From: Leifsonia sp. Leaf336
Lineage (GTDB): Bacteria; Actinomycetota; Actinomycetes; Actinomycetales; Microbacteriaceae
Reading direction: 5' to 3'
Assembly: GCF_001423695.1 (NCBI RefSeq)
Contig: NZ_LMOZ01000001.1
Coordinates: 1,250,443-1,314,442 of the forward strand
Length of the DNA: 64,000 nt
In this document: positions 16,528 to 27,034 of the stretch, piece after piece
Layout: the number at the start of each line of letters is the position of its first letter
How positions within the stretch are numbered: position 1 is the stretch's first letter
Position numbers and translations under genes: made by a program
Notes under the pieces: model-generated
What the model was told of the DNA's origin: nothing
Databases searched by the model: none
The model's input: only the letters and a program-made list of their open reading frames with translations

Positions 16528-18357
16528 CTAGTGGGCGAGGGAGATGCCCTGGGTGCTGGGGTTGTTGCTGTAGAGGCCGTCGATGACGTCCGCGAAGTCG
16601 CTGAGGATGACGTTGCGCTTGATGCTGAGCTTCGGCGTCAGGTGGCCGCTGGCCTCCGTCAGCTCGGTGGCCAGGATGACGAACTTGCGGACGCTCTCGG
16701 CGCGTGACACACCCTGGTTGGCGGCATCGATGGCGCGCTGGATCTCGGCGTTCACCGCCGGGTTCACGGAGGCCTCGGCGAGGGTCATGTCCTTGTCCTC
16801 GCCGTTGTTCGCGAGCCAGGTCGGCAGCATCTCGGTGTCCAGCGTGACGAGCGCGGCGATGAACGGCTTCTGGTCGCCGACGACGATCACCTGGCCGACC
16901 AGCGGGTTGGCGCGGATCGGGTCCTCGAGCGCGGCGGGGGAGACGTTCTTGCCGCCCGCGGTGACGATGATCTCCTTCTTGCGACCGGTGATCGTCAGGT
17001 AGCCGTCGTCGTCGATCGTGCCCAGGTCGCCGGTGCGGAACCAGCCGTCGTCGAACGCTGCGGCCGTCGCCTCCGGGTTCTTCCAGTACTCCTTGAAGAC
17101 GTTGACGCCCTTGACCTCGATCTCGCCGTCGTCGACGAGGCGCACCGCCACTCCGGGGAGCACAGGCCCGACCGTCCCGATCTTGAACATGTCGGGGCGG
17201 TTCACCGTCGCGGGCGCGGTGGTCTCGGTGAGGCCGTAGCCCTCCAGGATCTTGATGCCGAGGCTGTGGAAGAAGTGTCCGAGGTGCGACCCGAGCGGCG
17301 CGGAGCCGGAGACCGCGTACTTGACGCGGCCGCCCATGGCGGCGCGGAGCTTCGAGAACACCAGCCGGTCGTAGAGCGCGAACTTGAGCTTGAGCCCGAA
17401 CGGCACCGACCCGGCTTCGACGGCCTTCGAGTGCTCGACGGCGACCTCCGCGGCTGCGCGGAAGATCTTGCCGCGACCGCCGGCCTCGGCCTTCTGCTCG
17501 GCCGAGTTGTAGACCTTCTCGAACACCCGCGGCACCGCGAGCAGGAAGGTCGGCTTGAAGCTGGCGAGCGCGGGGAGCAGCTGCTTGGTGTCGGACTGGT
17601 GACCCACCTTCACGCCGGCGGTGACGCACAGCACGGCGATGAACCGCGCGAAGACGTGCGCGGTGGTGATGAAGAGGAGCGTGGAGGCGCCTCCCGGCTG
17701 CGAAACGACCTCCTTCAGCGCCTCGGCCGAGTTGCGCGACAGCTCGACGAAGTTGGAGTGCGTGAGCACGCAGCCCTTGGGGCGGCCGGTGGAGCCCGAC
17801 GTGTAGATCAGTGTGCCGATGTCCTCGCCGCGGGCGAGGTTCCTGCGGCGCTCGATCTCGTCGTCCGGCACGTCCGCTCCGGCGTTGGCGAGCTTCTCGA
17901 GGTCGCCGAGGTGAAGCTGCCAGACGTTCTGGATGAGCGGGAGGTCGGCGTGCACCTCGTCGAACCGCGAGAACATCTCCGCGTCCTCAAGGATCACCGC
18001 GACCGCGCCGGAGTCGGACATGTTCCACTGCACCTGCGCGGGGGAGGAGGTCTCGTAGATGGGCACGAGGACCGCGCCGGCGTACCAGGCCGCGAAGTCG
18101 ATGAGCGTCCACTCGTATCGGGTCTTGCACATCAGGCCGATCTTGTCGCCCGGCTGGATGCCCGCGGCGACGATGCCCTTCGAGAGGGCGATGACCTGGC
18201 GGTGGAACTCCGCAGCCGTCACGTCCTTCCAGCCGTCGCCGTCCGGCCGGCTGAACAGCGCGGCGTCCGGGGTGGCAGCGACACGCTGGACGAGCAGGTC
18301 CGTCGCGTTGGCCTCCGGGTCGGCGGGGACGAGTGCGGGGATTTCGAACTGGTTCAC
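16528..18357 (-). CDS. Long-chain acyl-CoA synthetase (AMP-forming, FadD15-like)
   Basis: A 609-residue adenylate-forming enzyme that activates fatty acids to acyl-CoA through an acyl-AMP. The AMP-binding P-loop is LIYTSGSTGRPKGCVLTHSN (about residues 180-199). The fatty-acid/ATP motifs EGYGLTETTAPATVN and DDGWFRTGDLGTIDDDGYLT follow, then the C-terminal lysine region VRKFVILATELTEASGHLTP. The GTG start at 18357 has GAGGGAG 5 bases upstream. It is divergent from the ROK kinase and convergent with the endonuclease-like gene. Confidence 0.92.
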   Translation of the reverse strand: MNQFEIPALVPADPEANATDLLVQRVAATPDAALFSRPDGDGWKDVTAAEFHRQVIALSKGIVAAGIQPGDKIGLMCKTRYEWTLIDFAAWYAGAVLVPIYETSSPAQVQWNMSDSGAVAVILEDAEMFSRFDEVHADLPLIQNVWQLHLGDLEKLANAGADVPDDEIERRRNLARGEDIGTLIYTSGSTGRPKGCVLTHSNFVELSRNSAEALKEVVSQPGGASTLLFITTAHVFARFIAVLCVTAGVKVGHQSDTKQLLPALASFKPTFLLAVPRVFEKVYNSAEQKAEAGGRGKIFRAAAEVAVEHSKAVEAGSVPFGLKLKFALYDRLVFSKLRAAMGGRVKYAVSGSAPLGSHLGHFFHSLGIKILEGYGLTETTAPATVNRPDMFKIGTVGPVLPGVAVRLVDDGEIEVKGVNVFKEYWKNPEATAAAFDDGWFRTGDLGTIDDDGYLTITGRKKEIIVTAGGKNVSPAALEDPIRANPLVGQVIVVGDQKPFIAALVTLDTEMLPTWLANNGEDKDMTLAEASVNPAVNAEIQRAIDAANQGVSRAESVRKFVILATELTEASGHLTPKLSIKRNVILSDFADVIDGLYSNNPSTQGISLAH

Positions 18358-18520
18358 GGTAGCTCCCTCGATACCGGGCGGGCGGGTAATCGGGCCGAAT
18401 GGCTTCGGCTCGCAGTGGTTGATTACACTCTAGATGGTGCGGCAGAGAGTCTCCTCCGACCGGCTCGTCCCGCGCCTCCCACCCAGCGCCCGACGGCGCC
18501 AACCCGGAAGGGGCTCGCCT

Positions 18521-19468
18521 GTGCACGCCATCGGAATCGACATCGGCGGGACCAAGATCGCCGGCGCCGTCGTCGACGAGCTCGGCGCCATCGTCCGCGA
18601 AGACCGCGTGCCCACCGATGCCAGCCGTCCGGAAGAGATCGAGAACGCGGTCGTCGCGATGATCGAGCGCCTCTCCGACGGGCCGGAGGAGATCGCGGGT
18701 GCCGGTGTCGCAGCGGCCGGCTTCATCGACGCCGCGCAGTCGACCGTGTACTACGCCCCCAACATCAACTGGAGGCACGAGCCGTTCCGAGAGAAGCTCG
18801 AGGAGCGGATCGACCTCCCCGTCATCATCGAGAACGACGCCAACGCGGCAGGCTGGGCCGAGTTCCGCTACGGGGCGGGGCGTCTGGTGAGCGACATGGT
18901 CATCCTGACCATCGGCACCGGCGTCGGCGGCGCGATCGTGAGCAATGACCGGCTGTTCCGCGGCGGCTTCGGCGCCGGCGCCGAGATCGGTCACATGCGC
19001 GTCGTCCCCGGCGGCCTGCCCTGCGGCTGCGGTGCCCACGGGTGCATCGAGCAGTACGGCTCCGGGCGTGCGCTGCAGCGGATGGCGAACGAACTCGCCG
19101 ACGCGGGCGGAATCGGTCAGGTGCTCGCCGACGTCCGCAGCCGAAACGGCTCGCTGACTGGCTCCGACATCTCCGCGCTGATCATGGCCGGCGACCCGGG
19201 CGCCCTCGCCGCCCTCCGCCAGCTGGGCGACTGGCTCGGCCAGGCCTGTGCGAGCCTCGGCGCGGTGCTCGACCCGCAGCTCTTCGTCTTCGGAGGCGGC
19301 GTCGCCCAGGCCGGTGAGCTGCTGCTCGAGCCGATCCGGCTGGCGTACCTCGAGAACCTGCCCGCACGCGGGTTCCACCCGGAGCCGGAGTTCAAGATCG
19401 CCGAGCTGGTGAACGACGCCGGTGTGGTCGGCGCCGCCGACCTCGCGCGCGTCCACGCCGCGCTCTGA
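18521..19468 (+). CDS. ROK-family glucokinase
   Basis: A 315-residue sugar kinase from the GTG at 18521 (read MHAIGIDIGGTKIAGAVVDE), with GGAAGGGG about 8 bases upstream. ATP-binding DxGxT is DIGGTK; the catalytic region is IENDANAAGWAEFRYG (Asp). The ROK zinc motif is HMRVVPGGLPCGCGAHGCIE (HxnCxCGxxGCxE). Together these mark a glucokinase-type ROK enzyme rather than a ROK repressor, as no helix-turn-helix is present. An in-frame ATG at 18434 near a TACACT box would add 29 residues, but the ribosome site favours 18521. It probably feeds glycolysis; exact sugar not proven. Confidence 0.88.
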   Translation: MHAIGIDIGGTKIAGAVVDELGAIVREDRVPTDASRPEEIENAVVAMIERLSDGPEEIAGAGVAAAGFIDAAQSTVYYAPNINWRHEPFREKLEERIDLPVIIENDANAAGWAEFRYGAGRLVSDMVILTIGTGVGGAIVSNDRLFRGGFGAGAEIGHMRVVPGGLPCGCGAHGCIEQYGSGRALQRMANELADAGGIGQVLADVRSRNGSLTGSDISALIMAGDPGALAALRQLGDWLGQACASLGAVLDPQLFVFGGGVAQAGELLLEPIRLAYLENLPARGFHPEPEFKIAELVNDAGVVGAADLARVHAAL

Positions 19469-19497
19469 CGAACCTCCCGCGCCGCCGCGCAGGGCAC

Positions 19498-19503
19498 TAG
19501 GCT
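19498..19503 (+). promoter_or_regulatory. -10 box TAGGCT, leaderless start of the acyltransferase gene
   Basis: TAGGCT ends 8 nt before the ATG at 19512, and there is no Shine-Dalgarno sequence between. Confidence 0.55.
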
Positions 19504-19511
19504 TTCGTTCG

Positions 19512-20198
19512 ATGTTCTACTGGCTGATGAAGAACCTGATCGCGGGTCCGATCCTGCGCGGCATCTTCCGTCCCTGGGTCGTCGGGATCGAGAATGTGCC
19601 CGCCGACGGCGCCGTCATCCTCGCCAGCAACCACCTCTCGTTCATCGACTCGATCTTCCTGCCGCTGGTCGTCGACCGGCACGTTTCGTTCCTCGCCAAG
19701 AGCGACTACTTCACCCGGCGCGGCCTGAAGGGCTGGGCCACCAAGGCGTTCATGAACGCCACCGGTCAGCTCCCGATCGACCGCTCGGGAGGCAAGGCCT
19801 CCGAGGCGTCGCTCAACACCGGGCTCGCCGTGCTGGCGCGGGGCGAGATCCTCGGGATCTACCCGGAGGGCACCCGCAGCCCCGATGGCAAGCTGTACCG
19901 GGGGCGCACCGGCGTCGCCCGCATGATCCTGGAGGCCGGCGTCCCTGTCGTCCCGGTCGCGATGGTCGACACGGCCGAGATCATGCCCATCGGCAAACGC
20001 CTGCCGCACATCGGCCGCATCGGCATCATCATCGGCGAGCCGCTCGACTTCTCGCGGTTCGAGGGCATGGAGGGCGACCGCTTCATCCTGCGCTCGGTCA
20101 CCGACGAGATCATGTACGCGCTGCACGCTCTCGGCGCCCAGGAGTACGTGGACGTCTACGCGAGCACTGTGAAAGAGAAGCGCGCGGCGCTCACCTGA
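19512..20198 (+). CDS. 1-acyl-sn-glycerol-3-phosphate acyltransferase (PlsC family)
   Basis: A 228-residue membrane-associated acyltransferase that makes phosphatidic acid or a related lipid. The catalytic NHxxxxD motif is ASNHLSFIDSIFLP (residues about 39-52), and the glycerol-phosphate-binding motif is YPEGTRSPDGKLYRGRTG. The start is MFYWLMKNLIAGPILRG, giving a hydrophobic N-terminal segment. Mtb has an acyltransferase (Rv2182c) in the same aroG/pknL neighbourhood, which supports orthology. Confidence 0.9.
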   Translation: MFYWLMKNLIAGPILRGIFRPWVVGIENVPADGAVILASNHLSFIDSIFLPLVVDRHVSFLAKSDYFTRRGLKGWATKAFMNATGQLPIDRSGGKASEASLNTGLAVLARGEILGIYPEGTRSPDGKLYRGRTGVARMILEAGVPVVPVAMVDTAEIMPIGKRLPHIGRIGIIIGEPLDFSRFEGMEGDRFILRSVTDEIMYALHALGAQEYVDVYASTVKEKRAALT

Positions 20199-20260
20199 TC
20201 GCGCGCTGCGTGCGCCCGTCACAATCCGCTCGCTCGGCGCACGACCCCTGTCCGGCGCGA

Positions 20261-20266
20261 TAGGCT
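20261..20266 (+). promoter_or_regulatory. -10 box TAGGCT of the DAHP synthase gene
   Basis: TAGGCT lies about 39 nt before the GTG at 20306, giving a short leader of about 32 nt. Confidence 0.45.
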
Positions 20267-20305
20267 CGGTTATCCCCCTTCCATCCGACCGAGCGGAACA
20301 GAACA

Positions 20306-21676
20306 GTGCTGCAGACCACAGATCCCGTCGTGAAAGCTGACGACTCCGTGATCGAGGGTCTGGACTATTGGCGCACGCTCCCGATCAAGCAGCAGCCGAC
20401 CTGGCCCGACCCGGAGGCCGCGGCCGCGGCGTCGGCCGAGATCGCGACGCTGCCTCCGCTGGTGTTCGCCGGCGAGGTGGACCAGCTGCGCTCGCGACTC
20501 GCGCGTGCGGCGCAGGGCGACGCGTTCCTGCTGCAGGGCGGCGACTGCGCAGAGACTTTCGCCGGGGCGACCGCCGACCAGATCCGCAACCGGGTCAAGA
20601 CGATCCTGCAGATGGCTGTCGTGCTCACCTACGGCGCGTCGGTGCCGGTCATCAAGATGGGCCGCATGGCCGGGCAGTTCGCCAAGCCGCGCTCCAGCGA
20701 CACCGAGACCCGCGGCGACGTGACGCTGCCCGCCTACCGTGGCGACATCGTCAACGGCTACGACTTCACGCCGGAGTCGCGCGCCGCCGATCCGCGCCGG
20801 CTCGTCCAGGGCTACCACACGGCGGCCTCCACGCTGAATCTCATCCGCGCATTCACACAGGGTGGGTTCGCCGACCTTCGCGAGGTGCACAGCTGGAACA
20901 AGGGCTTCGCGGCCAACCCGGCCAACCAGCGCTACGAGGGCCTCGCCCGCGAGATCGACCGCGCCATCAAGTTCATGGAGGCCGCGGGAGCGGACTTCGA
21001 CGAGCTCACGCGGGTGGAGTTCTACTCCAGCCACGAGGCGCTGCTCATGGACTACGAGCGCCCGATGACGCGCATCGACTCGCGCACCGGCACGCCGTAC
21101 AACACGTCGGCCCACTTCGTCTGGATCGGCGAGCGCACCCGCGACCTCGACGGCGCGCACGTCGACTTCCTGTCGCGGGTCCGCAATCCGATCGGCGTCA
21201 AGCTGGGCCCGACGACGACGGCCGACGACATGCGCCGGCTCATCGACGCGCTCGACCCTGAGCGCGAGCCCGGCCGGCTGACGTTCATCACCCGTATGGG
21301 CGCCGGCAAGATCCGGGACGCGCTGCCGCCGCTGCTGGAGGCCGTGAAGCGCTCGGACGCGAACCCGCTCTGGGTGACCGACCCGATGCACGGAAACGGG
21401 CTCACCACACCGAACGGCTACAAGACGCGTCGGTTCGACGACGTCGTGGACGAGGTGAAGGGCTTCTTCGAGGCGCACCGCGCGGCGGGCACGCACCCCG
21501 GCGGCATCCACGTCGAGCTCACGGGTGACGACGTCACCGAGTGCCTGGGCGGCTCGGAGCACATCGACGAGGCGACGCTGGCGACGCGCTACGAGTCGCT
21601 CTGCGACCCGCGCCTGAACCACATGCAGTCGCTGGAGCTCGCCTTCCTCGTGGCCGAGGAGCTCAGCCAGGGCTGA
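20306..21676 (+). CDS. aroG: Class II DAHP synthase (3-deoxy-7-phosphoheptulonate synthase)
   Basis: A 456-residue enzyme that joins phosphoenolpyruvate and erythrose-4-phosphate at the entry to aromatic amino-acid synthesis. It is the plant-like class II form: IEGLDYWRTLPIKQQPTWPD, FLLQGGDCAETFAG (metal Cys), RMAGQFAKPRSSDTE, EFYSSHEALLMDYERPMTR and WVTDPMHGNGLTTPNGYKTR. The GTG start is at 20306. As in mycobacteria it lies beside pknL. The length matches the actinobacterial enzyme with its N-terminal regulatory extension. Confidence 0.95.
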   Translation: MLQTTDPVVKADDSVIEGLDYWRTLPIKQQPTWPDPEAAAAASAEIATLPPLVFAGEVDQLRSRLARAAQGDAFLLQGGDCAETFAGATADQIRNRVKTILQMAVVLTYGASVPVIKMGRMAGQFAKPRSSDTETRGDVTLPAYRGDIVNGYDFTPESRAADPRRLVQGYHTAASTLNLIRAFTQGGFADLREVHSWNKGFAANPANQRYEGLAREIDRAIKFMEAAGADFDELTRVEFYSSHEALLMDYERPMTRIDSRTGTPYNTSAHFVWIGERTRDLDGAHVDFLSRVRNPIGVKLGPTTTADDMRRLIDALDPEREPGRLTFITRMGAGKIRDALPPLLEAVKRSDANPLWVTDPMHGNGLTTPNGYKTRRFDDVVDEVKGFFEAHRAAGTHPGGIHVELTGDDVTECLGGSEHIDEATLATRYESLCDPRLNHMQSLELAFLVAEELSQG

Positions 21677-21695
21677 CCCGTCACGAACGACTGCT

Positions 21696-21750
21696 GAAGG
21701 GCACGTCGTTGTCGCATCTCACGCCGAGAAGTGACGACGACGTGCCCTTC
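21696..21750. terminator. Long bidirectional hairpin between aroG and pknL
   Basis: GAAGGGCACGTCGTTGTCGC (21696-21715) pairs with GTGACGACGACGTGCCCTTC (21731-21750). Both deviations from perfect complementarity can form G-U pairs. An inner TCTC/GAGA pairing (21717-21720 with 21726-21729) closes a 5-nt loop. It fills the gap between two convergent genes, so a two-way terminator is likely. Confidence 0.8.
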
Positions 21751-21764
21751 GAGGTTTTGAGTAC

Positions 21765-23675
<1,911 letters not shown>

Positions 23676-23681
23676 AGATCG

Positions 23682-23687
23682 AGTCTA
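23682..23687 (-). promoter_or_regulatory. -10 box TAGACT, leaderless start of pknL
   Basis: On the minus strand TAGACT ends 6 nt before the GTG at 23675, with no ribosome-binding site between. Confidence 0.55.
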
Positions 23688-23760
23688 GGGAACGGCGGGT
23701 GCGTGAACTCTGCAAAACACCGGTGTGCTGCGGGGCTGTGACCCTGCTGTGACCTTCGGC

Positions 23761-24888
23761 TCAACCGAGTTGGGCGAGCCATGCGCGAGCCGAGGCCTCC
23801 CACTTCGCATACGCGTCGGGGAATGCGGAGATCTGGACGGCCTGTGCGGCCTGGGTGACGCTCATCGCCGGCCAGTTGGGGATGTCGAGGAGCCCGCGCG
23901 TCCGTCCCTTGTTGGGGTTGTTCGCGCCGCCGTAGAACGCGAGCGTCGCGCGGGTCGGATCGAGCACCTGGTCCGGGGTGCCCCAGCCGGTGCTCGGCCG
24001 CTGCTGGAACAGCCCGAGCGAGTCGCGGTCGCCGTACCGGACGTTGCGCAGGCCGGACTCCTGGGCCGCGGCCGCGAGCGCGACGACGATGCCCTGGGCG
24101 GGCACGCCCTCCCGCTTTCCGATCCGCACGATCAGGGAGGCGTTGGCCCGCATCTCGTCGGTGAGCGCCACCACCTGCCCCGGCTGGATGGCGGGTGCGG
24201 GAGCGGGCGCCGGCGCCGTGACGACGGGCGCAGGAGCGGCGACCGGCTTCGGCGTGACGACCGCCGCGGTCGCGACGCCGGGGATGGCGATGCGCTGACC
24301 GGGGAAGATGACGCTCGCGCCGGTGAGCCCGTTGGCGCTGAGGACGGCCGCTGTGTGCAGGCCGAACTTGGCGGCGATCCCGCTGATCGTGTCGCCGCGC
24401 ACGACCGTGTACGAGGTCGCAGACGGCGCGTGGGCCGGGGCCGGAGTCGGGGCGGGCACAGGCGCAGGCGCCGGTGCCGCCGCGCCGCCGAGGGCGAGGA
24501 TCTGCCCCGGGAAGATGAGGCTCTTCCAGCTGAGCCCGTTGAGCGCGAGGACGGCCGCGGTCGAGAGGCCGAAGCGCGAGGCGATGGTGGAGACCGTGTC
24601 ACCGGTCTGCACGCGGTAGCTCGCGGGCGCCGCGGCGGTGTCGGTCTGGGCGGGGGAGGCCGCTGTCGCGGTCTGGCCGAACGAGCCGGTGATCCTGATC
24701 TGCGGCCCGGTGGCGTCGCTCTTCTCGGGCGCGCGTTCGCGTTCGGCCTCGGCGGCCGCGTGCGCGGGGGTCAACAGGTTGAGGGTGACGGCGATGGAGC
24801 CGGCGACGGCGATCGGGACGGTGCCCAGCATGCCGCGCGCTCGGCCATGCGGCCGTCGCGGACGCTTCGTGCTCTCGATCGCAGACAT
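23761..24888 (-). CDS. Exported LysM protein with C-terminal lysozyme-like domain
   Basis: A 375-residue exported protein. The ATG at 24888 has AGGGGG upstream. An N-terminal basic stretch (RPRRPHGRARG) precedes a hydrophobic signal segment (TVPIAVAGSIAVTLNLL) and an AHA cleavage region. Two LysM peptidoglycan-binding repeats follow: YRVQTGDTVSTIASRFGLST and YTVVRGDTISGIAAKFGLHT, joined by Pro/Ala linkers. The C-terminal domain has AAAAQESGLRNVRYGDRDSL and GLFQQRPSTGWGTPDQVLDP, a lysozyme-like domain frequent in actinobacteria. It probably cleaves or remodels cell-wall glycan. A GTCACA repeat resembling an MtrA box lies 70-85 bases upstream. Confidence 0.82.
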   Translation of the reverse strand: MSAIESTKRPRRPHGRARGMLGTVPIAVAGSIAVTLNLLTPAHAAAEAERERAPEKSDATGPQIRITGSFGQTATAASPAQTDTAAAPASYRVQTGDTVSTIASRFGLSTAAVLALNGLSWKSLIFPGQILALGGAAAPAPAPVPAPTPAPAHAPSATSYTVVRGDTISGIAAKFGLHTAAVLSANGLTGASVIFPGQRIAIPGVATAAVVTPKPVAAPAPVVTAPAPAPAPAIQPGQVVALTDEMRANASLIVRIGKREGVPAQGIVVALAAAAQESGLRNVRYGDRDSLGLFQQRPSTGWGTPDQVLDPTRATLAFYGGANNPNKGRTRGLLDIPNWPAMSVTQAAQAVQISAFPDAYAKWEASARAWLAQLG

Positions 24889-24956
24889 GGTCGACCCCCT
24901 TGTGAGTGACAAAGCCGTTCCCCACGCTGACACACCTTGAGTAAGGAGTCAACCAG

Positions 24957-24971
24957 TGTGACGGATGTGAC
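24957..24971. promoter_or_regulatory. Candidate MtrA box (GTCACA-N3-GTCACA)
   Basis: On the plus strand TGTGAC occurs at 24957-24962 and again at 24966-24971, so the minus strand reads GTCACA-tcc-GTCACA with a 9-bp period. This matches the direct-repeat motif reported for the response regulator MtrA, which controls wall hydrolases in other actinobacteria. It lies in the divergent region between the LysM gene and the Rv2175c-like gene, beside AT-richer sequence (TTAATATGACCGTAACA). Confidence 0.5.
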
Positions 24972-25040
24972 ATCAGTTAATATGACCGTAACATTCGTCC
25001 CGACTCGTGCTCGCCGCGCGGTCGTGGCACGCTTGTCCTT

Positions 25041-25382
25041 GTGAACGAGCAGGTCCAGGCCACCGAGTGGCTCACCATCCCCGACCTTGTGGAGCAGCTG
25101 GGACTCGGTGTCAGCCGGGTGCGCCGCCTCATCGAAGACCGTCATCTCGCGGCGAAGCGCGTCGACGGCGTGCTCAAAGTGCCGGCCGTCTTCCTCCGCG
25201 ACGGCGAGCCCCTCAGCGAGCTCCATGGCACGCTGATCGTCCTCGCGGACAACGGCTTCGACGACGAGGAGGCCGTCGACTGGCTCCTGTCCGACGACGA
25301 GAGCCTCGGCACCGCGCCCATCGAGGCGCTGCGCGCCGGTCGCAAGGCCGAGGTGCGGAGGGTCGCCCAGGCGCTGGCCTGA
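25041..25382 (+). CDS. Rv2175c-like DNA-binding protein
   Basis: A 113-residue protein with GTG start. Residues about 8-55 are a winged helix of the excisionase/MerR type: EWLTIPDLVEQLGLGVSRVR and LIEDRHLAAKRVDG. The C-terminal block (PLSELHGTLIVLADNGFDDE, EAVDWLLSDDESLGTAP) matches the Rv2175c C-terminal domain. In M. tuberculosis Rv2175c is a DNA-binding substrate of PknL and the neighbouring genes are the same as here, so it is probably the kinase's target in this organism. No promoter is clear in the 152-bp divergent region apart from the MtrA-like repeat. Confidence 0.85.
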   Translation: MNEQVQATEWLTIPDLVEQLGLGVSRVRRLIEDRHLAAKRVDGVLKVPAVFLRDGEPLSELHGTLIVLADNGFDDEEAVDWLLSDDESLGTAPIEALRAGRKAEVRRVAQALA

Positions 25383-25421
25383 GCCACCACCTTCGCGAGC
25401 GGCCGGTTCAGCGCGCCCGGC

Positions 25422-26540
25422 TCAGTAGGTGCGTCGCGTGACCGTCACTGCGAGGTCGCGCAGCTGCGCGCGCGCCGCGGCGCCCAGCGGCGCGCCGTCG
25501 AGCGCCTCGATCGCGCGGTCGACGTTCTCGGCGATCATCCGCTCCACCTTCTCGACGGCGCCGGACTCGCGGATGGTCATCTGCAGGGTCTCGATCTGCT
25601 GCGGCGTGAGGTCCGGGTCGCCGAGCAGCTCGTCGAGGGTCGCACGCGCCCCCGCGGGGACCGCCTGCCGGGTGAGGGCGATCAGCACCGTGCGCTTGCC
25701 CTCGCGCAGATCGTCCCCGCTCGGCTTGCCGGTGACATCCGCGTCGCCGAAGACGCCGAGGAGGTCGTCGCGCAGCTGGTAGGCGATGCCGAGCGGGAGG
25801 CCGAAACGGCGGAGGGCGTCGAGCTGCCCGACGGTCGCGCCCGCGAGACTGGCGCCGATCAGCAGGGGTGACTCGATGGAGTATTTCGCTGACTTGTAGA
25901 CGATGACGCGCTCCGCGCGGGCGAGCTGGTCCGCATCGGGCCTGCCCGCCCAGCCGATCTCCTCGAAGATGTCGAGGTACTGGCCGGCCGTGACGTCCAG
26001 TCGCATCCGGTTGAACTCGGCGCGGGCCGACCGGCGGGCGGAGGCGCTCACCGTCTGGGTGAGTCCTTCGTCGAAGAGCTCGTCGCTGAGGATGAGGAGG
26101 TAGTCGCCCAGCAGCGTCGCGGCGCCCGTGCCGAACGAGGCGCCGGAGCCCTGCCAGCCCTCCTGCTCGTGCAGGTGCTCGAAGCGCCGGTGGGCCGACG
26201 GTTTCCCGCGACGCGTGTCGGAGTTGTCGATGAGGTCGTCGTGCACGAGCGCAGCCGCGTGGAACAGCTCGAGGGCCGAGGCGACGGAGACGACACCGTC
26301 GAGCGGACCGCCCGCCGTGACCGGCCCGCTGGCGGCCTCCTCACCGGTGGTGCGCACCGCCTGCCAGCCCCAGAAGCAGAAGAGCGCACGGAAGCGCTTG
26401 CCGCCGCTGAGAAAATCCCTCGAAAAAGCCGCGATCGGGGAGAGTTCATCGGCGATGGAGACGAGAATGGATGCACGCGCATCGAAGAATCCATCGATTC
26501 TTGACTGGATGAGGTCGACGAATCGGATGCTTTCGGACAC
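25422..26540 (-). CDS. Polyprenyl (geranylgeranyl-type) diphosphate synthase
   Basis: A 372-residue trans-prenyltransferase. The first aspartate-rich motif is HDDLIDNSD (D101, D102, D105) and the second is YQLRDDLLGVFGD. The GGKRFRALF block upstream is the conserved G-K-R of isoprenyl synthases. It elongates allylic diphosphates with isopentenyl diphosphate for menaquinone, carotenoid or other isoprenoids; chain length is not predictable by eye. Mtb has idsA2 at the equivalent position near Rv2175c. The GTG start at 26540 is 6 nt from a TAGGCT box on the minus strand. Confidence 0.9.
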   Translation of the reverse strand: MSESIRFVDLIQSRIDGFFDARASILVSIADELSPIAAFSRDFLSGGKRFRALFCFWGWQAVRTTGEEAASGPVTAGGPLDGVVSVASALELFHAAALVHDDLIDNSDTRRGKPSAHRRFEHLHEQEGWQGSGASFGTGAATLLGDYLLILSDELFDEGLTQTVSASARRSARAEFNRMRLDVTAGQYLDIFEEIGWAGRPDADQLARAERVIVYKSAKYSIESPLLIGASLAGATVGQLDALRRFGLPLGIAYQLRDDLLGVFGDADVTGKPSGDDLREGKRTVLIALTRQAVPAGARATLDELLGDPDLTPQQIETLQMTIRESGAVEKVERMIAENVDRAIEALDGAPLGAAARAQLRDLAVTVTRRTY

Positions 26541-26546
26541 ACGTAT

Positions 26547-26552
26547 AGCCTA
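26547..26552 (-). promoter_or_regulatory. -10 box TAGGCT, leaderless start of the polyprenyl synthase gene
   Basis: The minus strand reads TAGGCT ending 6 nt before the GTG at 26540. No ribosome-binding site is visible. Confidence 0.5.
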
Positions 26553-26568
26553 GTCAGAGTGGTGCGGC

Positions 26569-26574
26569 TACAAT
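26569..26574 (+). promoter_or_regulatory. -10 box TACAAT of the DUF3040 gene
   Basis: TACAAT lies 44 nt before the ATG at 26619. It overlaps the divergent promoter region of the polyprenyl synthase gene. The short leader contains an AGAGGGGG ribosome site at about 26605-26612. Confidence 0.5.
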
Positions 26575-26618
26575 CAGCCACACAACGCCTAGAACCCGCA
26601 AGAAAGAGGGGGATCCGG

Positions 26619-26999
26619 ATGCCGCTTTCAGAACATGAGCAGCGCCTCCTCGAAGAGATGGAACGCAGTCTCTACCAGAACGACGCAGACTTCGTCGCCA
26701 AGGTGGGAGGCAAGCGGGCACGACCTGCATATCGCTCGATCGTCCTCGGCGTCCTCGTCGCCGTCGTCGGCGTCGCCGTGCTGGTGACCGGCGTGTTCGT
26801 GCAGCTGCCGATCGTCGGAATCCTCGGTTTCGTCGTGATGTTCGGTGGTGTGCTGCTGGCCATCGCCCCGGGCAAACGCGTCGCGATCGATCCTGACGCC
26901 GCCGCGGCGGGCAAGTCGGGCAAGCCGACGCGCGGGCAGCCCGGCTTCATGGATCGCATGAACGACCGCTGGGACAAGCGGCAGGACGGGCAGAGCTAG
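26619..26999 (+). CDS. DUF3040 membrane protein
   Basis: A 126-residue protein starting MPLSEHEQRLLEEMERSLYQ, the hallmark N-terminus of DUF3040, which is common in actinobacteria directly before mraZ. Two transmembrane helices follow (IVLGVLVAVVGVAVLVTGVF and IVGILGFVVMFGGVLLAI). The C-terminus is charged. Function is unknown; the constant position near the division cluster suggests an envelope role. A strong terminator follows. Confidence 0.85.
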   Translation: MPLSEHEQRLLEEMERSLYQNDADFVAKVGGKRARPAYRSIVLGVLVAVVGVAVLVTGVFVQLPIVGILGFVVMFGGVLLAIAPGKRVAIDPDAAAAGKSGKPTRGQPGFMDRMNDRWDKRQDGQS

Positions 27000-27034
27000 C
27001 CCCTCCACCGCACTCCACAGCGCACCCTTTCTCA

